The notes beneath the pieces were generated by a model that saw nothing but the letters and a program-made list of their open reading frames with translations, was not told the origin of the DNA and made no database searches. Source: Thalassospira xiamenensis M-5 = DSM 17429 (lineage in GTDB: Bacteria; Pseudomonadota; Alphaproteobacteria; Rhodospirillales; Thalassospiraceae). Taken from it: a stretch of DNA of 64,000 nt. Location of the stretch: contig NZ_CP004388.1 of the NCBI RefSeq assembly GCF_000300235.2, forward strand, positions 3,666,001-3,730,000, in the 5' to 3' direction. The position numbers and the translations under genes were made by a program. Shown here one piece after another: positions 47,608-54,972 of this stretch (within the stretch, counting starts at the first letter, position 1; every line of letters begins with the position of its first letter).

Positions 47608-47843
47608 CTGACACCTCCCGGCCGGATCGGCCATATAAAAGGGCTTGTCGGATTTGCCCGTTATATAAGGATATGTGCAGACCCGGAGGTCATTTCAAGG
47701 CGTGCAGGAAATTGCAAAAATACAACTTTTAGCTGCACCCGCGACAAGGAAGCCGTCAGGACGAAAATCGGCCGAAATCGGCAATGGACGCCCGCATGAC
47801 CAAGGCACTAAACTTCCCGCTCCCTGATTGACTGGAGAAACCT

Positions 47844-48236
47844 ATGGATAAAATCACCGGTGGCTGCCTATGCGGCAAAGTCCGGCTTGTGGCAACGGGA
47901 AAACCGTACCGGGTTGGCCTGTGTCATTGCCTTGATTGCCGGAAACACCATGGCACGCTTTTTCACGCGTCGGCGGTTTATCCAAAGAACGCGGTAACGG
48001 TCGAAGGCGACGTGCGTGATTATCAGGGGCGCTATTTCTGCCCGACCTGCGGATCATCGGTTTTCGGCCATAGCGGGGACGAGATCGAGGTGAATATCGG
48101 GTCGCTCGACGCGCCCGATCAGTTAAAGCCCACCTACGAGCTTTGGACCATCCGCCGCGAGGGGTGGCTGCCGGAATTTCCGCTTGCGAAACACTATGAG
48201 CGGGACCGGGAAGGCACGGATCGTTCGGAGGAATAG
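47844..48236 (+). CDS. GFA family zinc-binding protein
   Basis: 130-residue zinc protein of the Gfa/CENP-V fold: GGCLCGKVRLVA, LCHCLDCRKHHG and FCPTCGSSVFG supply the cysteines. TGGAGA lies nine bases before the ATG. The middle and C-terminal parts (LDAPDQLKPTYELWTIRREG) resemble members that are not proven glutathione-formaldehyde enzymes. It is a paralogue of the gene at 37398 but is divergent from the dioxygenase gene and stands alone. Confidence 0.88.
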   Translation: MDKITGGCLCGKVRLVATGKPYRVGLCHCLDCRKHHGTLFHASAVYPKNAVTVEGDVRDYQGRYFCPTCGSSVFGHSGDEIEVNIGSLDAPDQLKPTYELWTIRREGWLPEFPLAKHYERDREGTDRSEE

Positions 48237-48247
48237 GGGAACAGAAA

Positions 48248-48324
48248 TGGTGCGCCCGACAGGATTCGAACCTGTGGCCCCCAGATTAGGAATCTGGTGC
48301 TCTATCCTGCTGAGCTACGGGCGC
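48248..48324 (-). tRNA. tRNA-Arg (anticodon CCU)
   Basis: 77-base tRNA on the minus strand with acceptor stem GCGCCCG/CGGGCGC, discriminator A and encoded CCA. The D-arm is TAGCTCAGCAGGATAGAGC, the anticodon loop TTCCTAA gives CCT, and the T-arm is ACAGG/CCTGT around TTCGAAT. It decodes AGG. No integrase or direct repeat of its 3' end is seen nearby. Confidence 0.96.
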
Positions 48325-48416
48325 ACTTTATCGGCAAGAGGCATTCAATTAGCAGCTTCGATAGCTGCGATCAATCCGCCAGCGCCGCAAATATGTCGTA
48401 CCATGGCCAGAAAAGC

Positions 48417-48442
48417 AAAAAGCCCCGCAAAATGCAGGGCTT
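48417..48442 (-). terminator. terminator of the PagL-like gene
   Basis: AAGCCCTGC pairs with GCGGGGCTT (one mismatch) around an ATTTT-type loop on the minus strand, followed by TTTTGC. It lies 25 bases after the stop. Confidence 0.75.
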
Positions 48443-48466
48443 GAAGCGGCATTCCGGAACGTCGGA

Positions 48467-48991
48467 TCACTCAAAGATCGCGTCGATCGGAATGGCATAG
48501 GTCAGAGACAGGATTTCCGTGCCCGGGTTTTCGTCGCCGATGCTGGCGTTCGAAATGTGGGCGATACCGAGGCTCAGACGTTCGCGGCTGTCAAAGCGGA
48601 AGCCGAGCTCAAGACCGGAACGGAATTCGATCCAGTGACCGAGGTCTTCGCCGTCACCCTGATGGTAGGCACCAACCGAGGTATAAATGCTGGAAACGAA
48701 GTGATCGCCCCACAGCACATCCATCGCCAGACCGCCATAACCGTGTGCTGCCTTGTCGCTGGTGACCATCACGCCGGTGATCGGACGCAGAACGCCAAAC
48801 ATCGCGTGCTGGAAACGGTAATCAAGACGGAATTCAGCGGCTTCTTCATCCTGCGTGATATCGACCATACCGGTCGAGAATTCCAGCAGGCCGCTGTCAT
48901 TGTTATTGCCAAGAAACTGCTGTGCGTTTGCCGCACCTGCAAATCCTGCGACCAAAAGCAGGGCCAGGATTTTCCCCAAAACCAACCGCAT
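48467..48991 (-). CDS. PagL-like lipid A 3-O-deacylase/acyloxyacyl hydrolase
   Basis: Outer-membrane beta-barrel enzyme that removes the 3-O acyl chain of lipid A, 174 residues. A signal peptide ends at GAANA (about residue 23). Alternating hydrophobic strands fill the mature part. The catalytic segment GIAHISNASIGDENPGTE matches the PagL H-x-S-N pattern, with H145, S147 and probably E159 as the triad. AGG upstream of the ATG supports the start. Acts on LPS at the cell surface if active. Confidence 0.85.
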   Translation of the reverse strand: MRLVLGKILALLLVAGFAGAANAQQFLGNNNDSGLLEFSTGMVDITQDEEAAEFRLDYRFQHAMFGVLRPITGVMVTSDKAAHGYGGLAMDVLWGDHFVSSIYTSVGAYHQGDGEDLGHWIEFRSGLELGFRFDSRERLSLGIAHISNASIGDENPGTEILSLTYAIPIDAIFE

Positions 48992-49074
48992 TAACCTAAG
49001 TCCCCTCTAGGATAAATTTGGGCATATACTACCCAACCGTATGATATAAACAACAAAACAATGACACGACTGTT

Positions 49075-50037
49075 TTAATTTTTATCAAAGCCGGTGCCAT
49101 TAAAGGAATTCGTGGCACGCACAAGTTCGCGCACGATCCCCGGTTCACTTGCCGCGTGACCGGCATCCTCAACGATATTCATTTCAGCACCCGGCCATTG
49201 CGCGTGCAGCTCAAACGCGGAAACCGGCGGACAGACAACGTCATAGCGGCCCTGAACAATGCGGGCCGGCAGATGACGGATTCGATCCATATTCCGAAGA
49301 AGCTGGTCAGGGGCAAAGAACCCCTTATTGACGAAATAATGATGTTCAAGCCGCGCCAGCGCCAATGCGATCCCGTCACCTTCGAAATCCGCGACCAAGC
49401 CATCATCGGGCAGCAACGTGCAGCAGGTCGCCTCGAACCCGGACCATGCGCGCGCCGCTGCAACCGCAGCAGCTTCGCCGTCCCTGCCAGCAAAGACATC
49501 GCCATAGCGATCCAGCAGGGCAGCACTTCCGGGGTTGCGATCAAACCCGACAGCGGCGAGGAATTTTTTCTCGGCCTCGGCAAAGAATTTGCCCATGCCA
49601 TCCATGAACCAGTCGATTTCCTGATCCCGGCACAGGAATATCCCGCGCAGAACAAAACCAAGCACCTGTTCCGGGTGGGCCTGCCCATAGGCAAGCGCCA
49701 GCGTTGACCCCCACGAACCGCCAAACACCAGCCATTTATCAATGCCGCGATCCTGACGGAGCGCTTCGATATCGCCAATCAGATGGTCGGTGGTATTGTT
49801 TTCAAGGCTGCCGAACGGGCGGGATTTACCGGCACCGCGCTGGTCATGCAGGATCACCCGGTATTTTTCGGGATCAAAGAAGCGGCGCGACTTGGGCGAT
49901 ATCCCACCGCCGGGCCCGCCATGCAGGAAAATCACCGGAATGCCGTCGGGATTGCCGACTTCCTCCCAATAGATCGCATGCCCGTCGGGCCGTTCCAGCC
50001 AGCCGGAATAAGCAGGTTCGATCTCGGGATAAAGCAT
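49075..50037 (-). CDS. pip: prolyl iminopeptidase
   Basis: Cytoplasmic alpha/beta-hydrolase that removes N-terminal proline from peptides, 320 residues. The oxyanion motif is HGGPGGG (39-45), followed by HDQRGAGKSRP, the nucleophile elbow is GGSWGS with S108, the acid lies in GRYDVVCP and the histidine in EDAGHAASEPG. The LEHHYFVNKGFF segment belongs to the S33 cap that binds the substrate N-terminus. GAGG precedes the ATG. Confidence 0.95.
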   Translation of the reverse strand: MLYPEIEPAYSGWLERPDGHAIYWEEVGNPDGIPVIFLHGGPGGGISPKSRRFFDPEKYRVILHDQRGAGKSRPFGSLENNTTDHLIGDIEALRQDRGIDKWLVFGGSWGSTLALAYGQAHPEQVLGFVLRGIFLCRDQEIDWFMDGMGKFFAEAEKKFLAAVGFDRNPGSAALLDRYGDVFAGRDGEAAAVAAARAWSGFEATCCTLLPDDGLVADFEGDGIALALARLEHHYFVNKGFFAPDQLLRNMDRIRHLPARIVQGRYDVVCPPVSAFELHAQWPGAEMNIVEDAGHAASEPGIVRELVRATNSFNGTGFDKN

Positions 50038-50110
50038 TGGGGAGCCTCTTGGAATCTAGCGGTTCATTCTTCTACACGTCCAGAGTGTAATTGGACAAGT
50101 CCAAAGCCGT

Positions 50111-50935
50111 TTACGGTTGACCGACAGACTGTTCCACACATAGGGACGCCGGATTGGTCAGTTCCAGGTACGGTCCGCCGCGATCTTCGATCATGCCGCG
50201 CACACGGATTTTATGGCCAATCCAGTCTTCCATATGCTGTCCGGCCGTTTTGATCGCATCGCGCAGATCGCGATCGACCATCACGGTGAAATCGTTGCGC
50301 CAGTCGGAACCAAAATTAAGGTAGCTGCGCCATTCCCGGTCTTCGATGCGTTGAAGGATGCCATCAATTACGGCAAATCTTCCAACGGCCCGCGCCGCAT
50401 CGGGAAGATCACCATCAATTTCCGAGGACCCGGCATAATGATAAGCCGGGCTCTGGCCCGGTGCCCAAAGCCCGATTTGCTGCGACATGGCCGATTGCTC
50501 GGCCGCAAGCAAAGCATCAATCGGACGGCCTGTTTCGGGCAAAAGCATCACAAGCCCTGCTTCAAGCAGCTTTTCCTGCCAGAGTTGACCAAAACCATCC
50601 CGCATATCGGCCAGATGCCGCCCGGCGAAATCGGGCGTTTGATCATAGGCAAGAAGGTCGGTGATGGCAGAAGCCCCGTTTTGCATGACACTTAAAGCCG
50701 CATCCTCGAATTCCGGAACAAAGGCGACATCGGCCAGCCGCCAAAGGATATCTGGCCGGGAGGTCGCAATCAGCGCATCGACGGTTTCGGGCTTTGCCAA
50801 CCGGATCGGCATCGACCTGACATCACTTCCACGAGCATTGACGGAACCAAAGGACGGCCCGCACAGCCATTGATCCGCCTTTGCCGGGATGCCAAAGGCC
50901 AGAATTCCGGCAATCAGACATAAAAACAGCGACAT
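50111..50935 (-). CDS. secreted thermonuclease-like protein with C-terminal OB-fold domain
   Basis: Exported protein, 274 residues. A signal peptide (MSLFLCLIAGILAFGIPAKA) is followed by a region containing LLEAGLVMLLPETG and LLAAEQSAMSQQIGLWAPG, which look like the last strands and helices of a staphylococcal nuclease fold; the calcium/catalytic Arg-Asp-Glu core is not evident. The C-terminal part (AVGRFAVIDGILQRIEDREW, YLNFGSDWRNDFTVMV, HKIRVRGMIEDRGGPYLEL) is the OB-like domain often fused to such nucleases. ATG 50935 is preferred over GTG 51013 because it starts at the signal peptide. Nuclease activity is doubtful. Confidence 0.7.
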   Translation of the reverse strand: MSLFLCLIAGILAFGIPAKADQWLCGPSFGSVNARGSDVRSMPIRLAKPETVDALIATSRPDILWRLADVAFVPEFEDAALSVMQNGASAITDLLAYDQTPDFAGRHLADMRDGFGQLWQEKLLEAGLVMLLPETGRPIDALLAAEQSAMSQQIGLWAPGQSPAYHYAGSSEIDGDLPDAARAVGRFAVIDGILQRIEDREWRSYLNFGSDWRNDFTVMVDRDLRDAIKTAGQHMEDWIGHKIRVRGMIEDRGGPYLELTNPASLCVEQSVGQP

Positions 50936-51090
50936 ATGGCAGATCGCCGCAAAATTTCCCGATTTTTGCGAATAGGTTTGATTGTTGCGAGATATTGATT
51001 GGCAAGCCAACACGCGCTACCACATCGTAAGGGATAAAATTGCGGTTCCGGCAAAGGATACGCATCGCGGGCACAAGAGGAAAGACTTCA

Positions 51091-52572
51091 ATGAGCTGGC
51101 TTTTTCATCGCAAGACAAGACGATTGACAACCGCCCTTGGCGCGCTGGGTCTGGTGGCAACCCTTGCGGGCTGTTCGACCAACCGCGCGACCGGCGAGGA
51201 CAGCTTTACCGCCTTTATGTCCCCCGATCAGGAAAAACAGGTCGGCGCGGAAGAACATCCGAAAATCGTGCGCGAATTTGGCGGCGATTATGACGAGAAG
51301 AATATAGAGGCCTATGTGACCGAAATCGGCAACAAGCTGGTGGCGGTTTCCGAAGCCCCCGACGAGAAATTTACCTTCACCGTCCTTGATTCACCCGTGA
51401 TCAACGCCTTTGCCTTACCGGGCGGCTATGTTTACATCACGCGCGGACTGGCTTCGCTTGCCTCGAACGAGGCGGAGCTTGCCGGGGTTCTCGCCCATGA
51501 AATCGGCCATGTCGTTGCACGCCATTCCGCCCAGCGTTACAGCCGTGGTGTCCTGACCCAGATTCTGGCCGGTGGCCTTTCGGCGGCCCTTGGCAATGGT
51601 GCTGGCGATATCGTCGGTGTCGGCGCGAACGCCTATCTGAAGTCATTTTCGCGCGAACATGAATTCGAAGCCGACATGCTGGGCGTGCGTTACATCACGC
51701 GCGCCGGATACGACCCCGAAGGCATGGCGTCATTCCTGAAAAAACTGCGCGCCCATTCGCGCCTTCAGGCAAAACTGGCAGGCCGGTCGCCCGATGAAAT
51801 CGATCAGTTTGACTTCATGGCCACCCACCCGCGCACCGTTGACCGCATCGAACAGGCCCACAAGGCCGCCAATGTTACACCGGTCGCAAATCCCGAAGTC
51901 GGCAGTGTCCGCTATATGCGCGCCATTGACGGGATTATTTACGGTGACGGCCCTGATAACGGTTATGTCCGTGGAACGTCGTTTATCCATGTGCCGCTTG
52001 ATTTCCGGTTCGAGGTGCCCGACGGATTTTCGATGATCAACCAGCCCGATGCGGTGATTGCACAGGATGAGGGCGGCGCACAGATCGTGTTTGAAGGCGC
52101 ACCAAAGGCCAAGGGTGTCGCGCTTGATCAATATCTGGCGCGCGGTTTTTCCAGCAAGATCGCCATCACCAATATCGAAAAGATCGATATCAACGGTCAG
52201 GAAGCCGCCACCGGATATGCCGATGTCAACCTGAATTCCGGTGGCAAGGCGCGCCTTCGGGTGGTTGCCATCCGGCACGGCGATAACGCCTATCAGTTCC
52301 TGTTCATCATGCCGCTTGATCAGGTTGATGCCTATAACGTTGCACTTCGCCGCACGACATACAGCTTCCGCCCACTGACCCGCGAAGAGCAGCAGAAATA
52401 CCATCCGCTGCGCATCAAGGTGCGCGCCGTGAACCCGGAATATGATCTTTCGACCTTTGTCGGCCAGATGGCGGTATCACGTGAACCGGCCGAAACCTTT
52501 GCCGTACTGAACGGGCTTGAACCCGGGCAGCCACCGGCAACCAATTCGATGGTCAAGGTTGTCATCGACTAA
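51091..52572 (+). CDS. M48 family lipoprotein metallopeptidase
   Basis: Periplasmic or outer-membrane-anchored zinc peptidase, 493 residues, related to BepA/LoiP-like quality-control proteases. The lipobox VATLAGC gives a lipidated cysteine around residue 28. The zinc site is LAHEIGHVVARHS with the third ligand in REHEFEADMLGVRY. The C-terminal ~170 residues (SFRPLTREEQQKYHPLRIKV) form an extra domain after the peptidase. The ATG at 51091 has GAGG upstream; the frame is open back to 51040. A strong terminator follows. Confidence 0.92.
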   Translation: MSWLFHRKTRRLTTALGALGLVATLAGCSTNRATGEDSFTAFMSPDQEKQVGAEEHPKIVREFGGDYDEKNIEAYVTEIGNKLVAVSEAPDEKFTFTVLDSPVINAFALPGGYVYITRGLASLASNEAELAGVLAHEIGHVVARHSAQRYSRGVLTQILAGGLSAALGNGAGDIVGVGANAYLKSFSREHEFEADMLGVRYITRAGYDPEGMASFLKKLRAHSRLQAKLAGRSPDEIDQFDFMATHPRTVDRIEQAHKAANVTPVANPEVGSVRYMRAIDGIIYGDGPDNGYVRGTSFIHVPLDFRFEVPDGFSMINQPDAVIAQDEGGAQIVFEGAPKAKGVALDQYLARGFSSKIAITNIEKIDINGQEAATGYADVNLNSGGKARLRVVAIRHGDNAYQFLFIMPLDQVDAYNVALRRTTYSFRPLTREEQQKYHPLRIKVRAVNPEYDLSTFVGQMAVSREPAETFAVLNGLEPGQPPATNSMVKVVID

Positions 52573-52579
52573 CCAGAAC

Positions 52580-52613
52580 AAAGGGGCAGCAAATCCGGTT
52601 TGCTGCCCCTTTT
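52580..52613 (+). terminator. strong terminator after the M48 peptidase gene
   Basis: A 14-bp stem AAAGGGGCAGCAAA/TTTGCTGCCCCTTT with a 5-base loop, 8 bases after the stop, followed by T. It may also serve the convergent metallophosphatase-like gene. Confidence 0.9.
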
Positions 52614-52650
52614 GGTATCTAAAGCGTTTTGTGTTTAATGCCCTGAAAAA

Positions 52651-53457
52651 TCAGCTTTCGATGTGATCGACAATCCTGCCGTCGCGCCCGATGGCAACCG
52701 CAATCAATGGGCCACCGCGCCCTGCCCCGCCGTCAATCGACAGGGTAAATTCGCGTTCCTGAAGGCCAAGATTGGCCAAGGCCGATCCGCGCACGATCCG
52801 GCGGCAATCGTAATAACGATCCGTGATGCTTTCAAACATCGACCCACCCCACCAGAAGGTATCGGTCTGTCCGGTCAGCGGACGCGACGCATCAAGCCCG
52901 GCATGCACAAAGATCAACGAACCATCCGTGGCATAGGCCGCGTGCTTCAGGTCCGACAAAAGCGAACTGTGACCAGGCCTGCGACGAAATGCTTCGCCAA
53001 ACTGGCCGGTCCATTGCGAAATCGCATGCGCACCCTGCCGCATCAGCGATTGGGTATGCGACGGATCAAAGCCATAGGCGCGCAGCGTCCCGGCAATACC
53101 GCGCGACAGCATCCAGTCGAATACCTCGCCCGGGTTCGGGGCAAAGTGAATCTGTTGCAGTTTGCTCAGCATTTCTTCGGTGGAACCGCGCAAAAAGGCG
53201 ATATCGGCAATATCAACGCCTTCTTTCGCCAGGAAGTAACGCCGGAACAGCAGTAATTCATTGATAGCACCCGATACGGCCTCGGCCGTGCCATCGCCCC
53301 AGTAATTGCCAAGATAGATCAGGCGATCACCGGCTGTGATTTTGCCCCGAAGCTTGCCATGAACGGCTTGCAGCGCGGCAAGATCGCCATTGATCGCCCC
53401 GACGGTCCATATTTTATCCGCCGGTTTTATCGGTGCCAGAACTGCGCTCATCGCCAT
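52651..53457 (-). CDS. metallophosphatase-fold protein with degenerate active site
   Basis: Calcineurin-like phosphoesterase fold, 268 residues, related in outline to ApaH/PP1-type serine-threonine phosphatases. Each metal motif is altered: GDxHG reads GAING (20-24), GDxxDRG reads GNYWGDG (50-56), and GNHE reads RGSTE (90-94), while VHAGLD (184-189) survives. Loss of the Asp and His ligands argues against standard phosphatase activity. It may be a regulatory or binding relative. Downstream of carD with a hairpin between, same strand. Confidence 0.75.
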   Translation of the reverse strand: MAMSAVLAPIKPADKIWTVGAINGDLAALQAVHGKLRGKITAGDRLIYLGNYWGDGTAEAVSGAINELLLFRRYFLAKEGVDIADIAFLRGSTEEMLSKLQQIHFAPNPGEVFDWMLSRGIAGTLRAYGFDPSHTQSLMRQGAHAISQWTGQFGEAFRRRPGHSSLLSDLKHAAYATDGSLIFVHAGLDASRPLTGQTDTFWWGGSMFESITDRYYDCRRIVRGSALANLGLQEREFTLSIDGGAGRGGPLIAVAIGRDGRIVDHIES

Positions 53458-53475
53458 AACGTGCCCAAAATAAAC

Positions 53476-53511
53476 AAAACCGGCCCAAGATTACCTTGTA
53501 GGCCGGTTTTT
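53476..53511. terminator. terminator between carD and the metallophosphatase-like gene
   Basis: AAAACCGGCC (53476-53485) pairs with GGCCGGTTTT (53501-53510) around a 15-base loop that contains CAAG/CTTG. Flanking A- and T-tracts allow it to end the minus-strand carD transcript. Confidence 0.75.
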
Positions 53512-53549
53512 AAAAAGAGGTCTCTGTATAACAAAGCTGTACAGGCGTA

Positions 53550-54050
53550 TCAGGCAGCTTTCTGCAACAGTTTTTCAAGCTTGCCCGAAGCCTTGTCCTT
53601 GTCGATCTTTTCGATCGCGGCCAGTTCATCCACGAGGCGTTCAAACGCTGCTTCGTAAATCTGGCGTTCGGAGAACGACTGTTCAGGCTGGGTGGCGGTG
53701 CGGTGCAGGTCACGAACCACTTCGGCGATCGAAACCGGGTCACCGGAATTGATCTTTGCCTCATATTCCTGCGCACGGCGCGACCACATGGTGCGTTTGA
53801 CGCGCGCACGGCCTTTAAGGGTGATAAGCGCCGAGTCCATCTGTTTTTTAGAGGACAGCTTGCGCAGCCCGGAGTTACCCACCTTGTTGACCGGCACGCG
53901 CAAGGTCATGCGGCTCGAATCAAAAGTGATGATGTAAAGGCGTAATTCCTGACCCGCGATTTCCTGGGTCTCCAGGCCATCAACACGGCCAACACCGTGT
54001 GCGGGGTAAACAACGTAATCGCCAACAGCAAAGGGCAACTTATCCGACAT
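53550..54050 (-). CDS. carD: CarD family transcriptional regulator
   Basis: RNA-polymerase-binding protein that stabilises open promoter complexes, 166 residues. The N-terminal Tudor-like RID domain has FAVGDYVVYPAHGVGRVDGL; the C-terminal helical DNA-binding domain has LKGRARVKRTMWSRRAQEYE and SFSERQIYEAAFERLVDELA. ATG 54050 has AGGAAG upstream; an in-frame TTG precedes it. Directly downstream of fdxA, an order common in alphaproteobacteria. Confidence 0.95.
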   Translation of the reverse strand: MSDKLPFAVGDYVVYPAHGVGRVDGLETQEIAGQELRLYIITFDSSRMTLRVPVNKVGNSGLRKLSSKKQMDSALITLKGRARVKRTMWSRRAQEYEAKINSGDPVSIAEVVRDLHRTATQPEQSFSERQIYEAAFERLVDELAAIEKIDKDKASGKLEKLLQKAA

Positions 54051-54240
54051 CAAGCTTCCTTCCGGCCCAAACAGGCCTGGTCATTCAACTGTAACACTAT
54101 AGACCCAGCGACACGAAGAGCTGCACACGACGATGCTTTTGGCGAAGTCGCGGTTTTTGACAGGATATAATAGCGGAGATCCGACTGCGCGGAGCGAGCC
54201 TGCCGAGCCCTTGAACGCGAGTTGCCCACAATAACACAAA

Positions 54241-54279
54241 GAGCCGGCCTATCACAGATTTTTTCCGTGCGACCGGCTC
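54241..54279 (-). terminator. probable terminator of fdxA
   Basis: GAGCCGG/CCGGCTC form a 7-bp stem with a 25-base loop, followed on the minus strand by TTTGTGTTAT. The long loop makes it a moderate candidate. The rest of the 54051-54347 gap has a plus-strand TATAAT at 54166-54171 without a spaced -35, and no convincing ORF. Confidence 0.5.
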
Positions 54280-54347
54280 AATGCAGCCATGCGCCAATAA
54301 AATCAGGGCGCAAAAACATTGGTTTTACAGGCGTTTAACGCGTTTTA

Positions 54348-54683
54348 TCAATCACCGGTTCCCGGTGCTTCGCTGAGCAATTCAGTCTTGCCCGACTTGC
54401 CATTCCATTCGTCGGCATCGGCCGGTGCATCACCCTTGCGCGTAATATTCGGCCAGACTTCCGCGAATTTGCGGTTGATCTCAAGCCAGTTATCCAGATT
54501 CGGTTCCGTATCGGGAATAATGGCCTCGGCCGGACATTCAGGTTCGCAGACACCGCAATCAATGCATTCGTCCGGGTGAATAACCAGGAAGTTTTCACCT
54601 TCATAGAAGCAATCGACGGGGCAAACCTCGACGCAGTCCTGATACTTACACTTGATGCAGTTTTCTGTCACCACATAGGTCAT
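54348..54683 (-). CDS. fdxA: 7Fe ferredoxin FdxA
   Basis: Electron carrier with one [3Fe-4S] and one [4Fe-4S] cluster, 111 residues. Cysteines C9, C12, C17, C21 and C40, C43, C46, C50 lie in [18 protein letters not shown] and [14 protein letters not shown]. The extra helical tail ([18 protein letters not shown]) is typical of FdxA. GGAG precedes the ATG. Located upstream of carD on the same strand, with its own terminator. Confidence 0.96.
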   Translation of the reverse strand: MTYVVTENCIKCKYQDCVEVCPVDCFYEGENFLVIHPDECIDCGVCEPECPAEAIIPDTEPNLDNWLEINRKFAEVWPNITRKGDAPADADEWNGKSGKTELLSEAPGTGD

Positions 54684-54972
54684 GGTGTAACTCCGTTCAG
54701 GTTGCGAGGCCGTGATGCGGCTGCGCCCGCGCTCGGCCTTGTTCTCTCTCGGGGCATTGGGTTATCACGCAGTGCGGTTGTGTGCAACTCCAATAAAATC
54801 CCATTTTTTTTAGTAGTATTGCCGTTTCGGTGCATTGCGATATCGCAGTTAAACAGACCGCATCGGACGTTCAAACCGGCTTTGGCGGGAAAATACATAA
54901 ATCCCGGCAATTTTCCAGTATTAGAACCCGCGCAACAATTGCTTTTGCGGTGCCAAGCACATAGTCTGGACT

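Noticed and set aside
48248-48324. tRNA-Arg as an integration site for a genomic island
   Set aside because: No integrase, no duplicated tRNA 3' end and no change of gene character on either side were found.
54156-54171. TTGACA followed closely by TATAAT as a promoter
   Set aside because: The two hexamers are separated by only a few bases, far from the 16-18 needed, so they cannot form one promoter.
54097-54297. 66-residue minus-strand frame between carD and fdxA
   Set aside because: It covers the promoter region of carD and part of the fdxA terminator, has no ribosome-binding site and no recognisable sequence.
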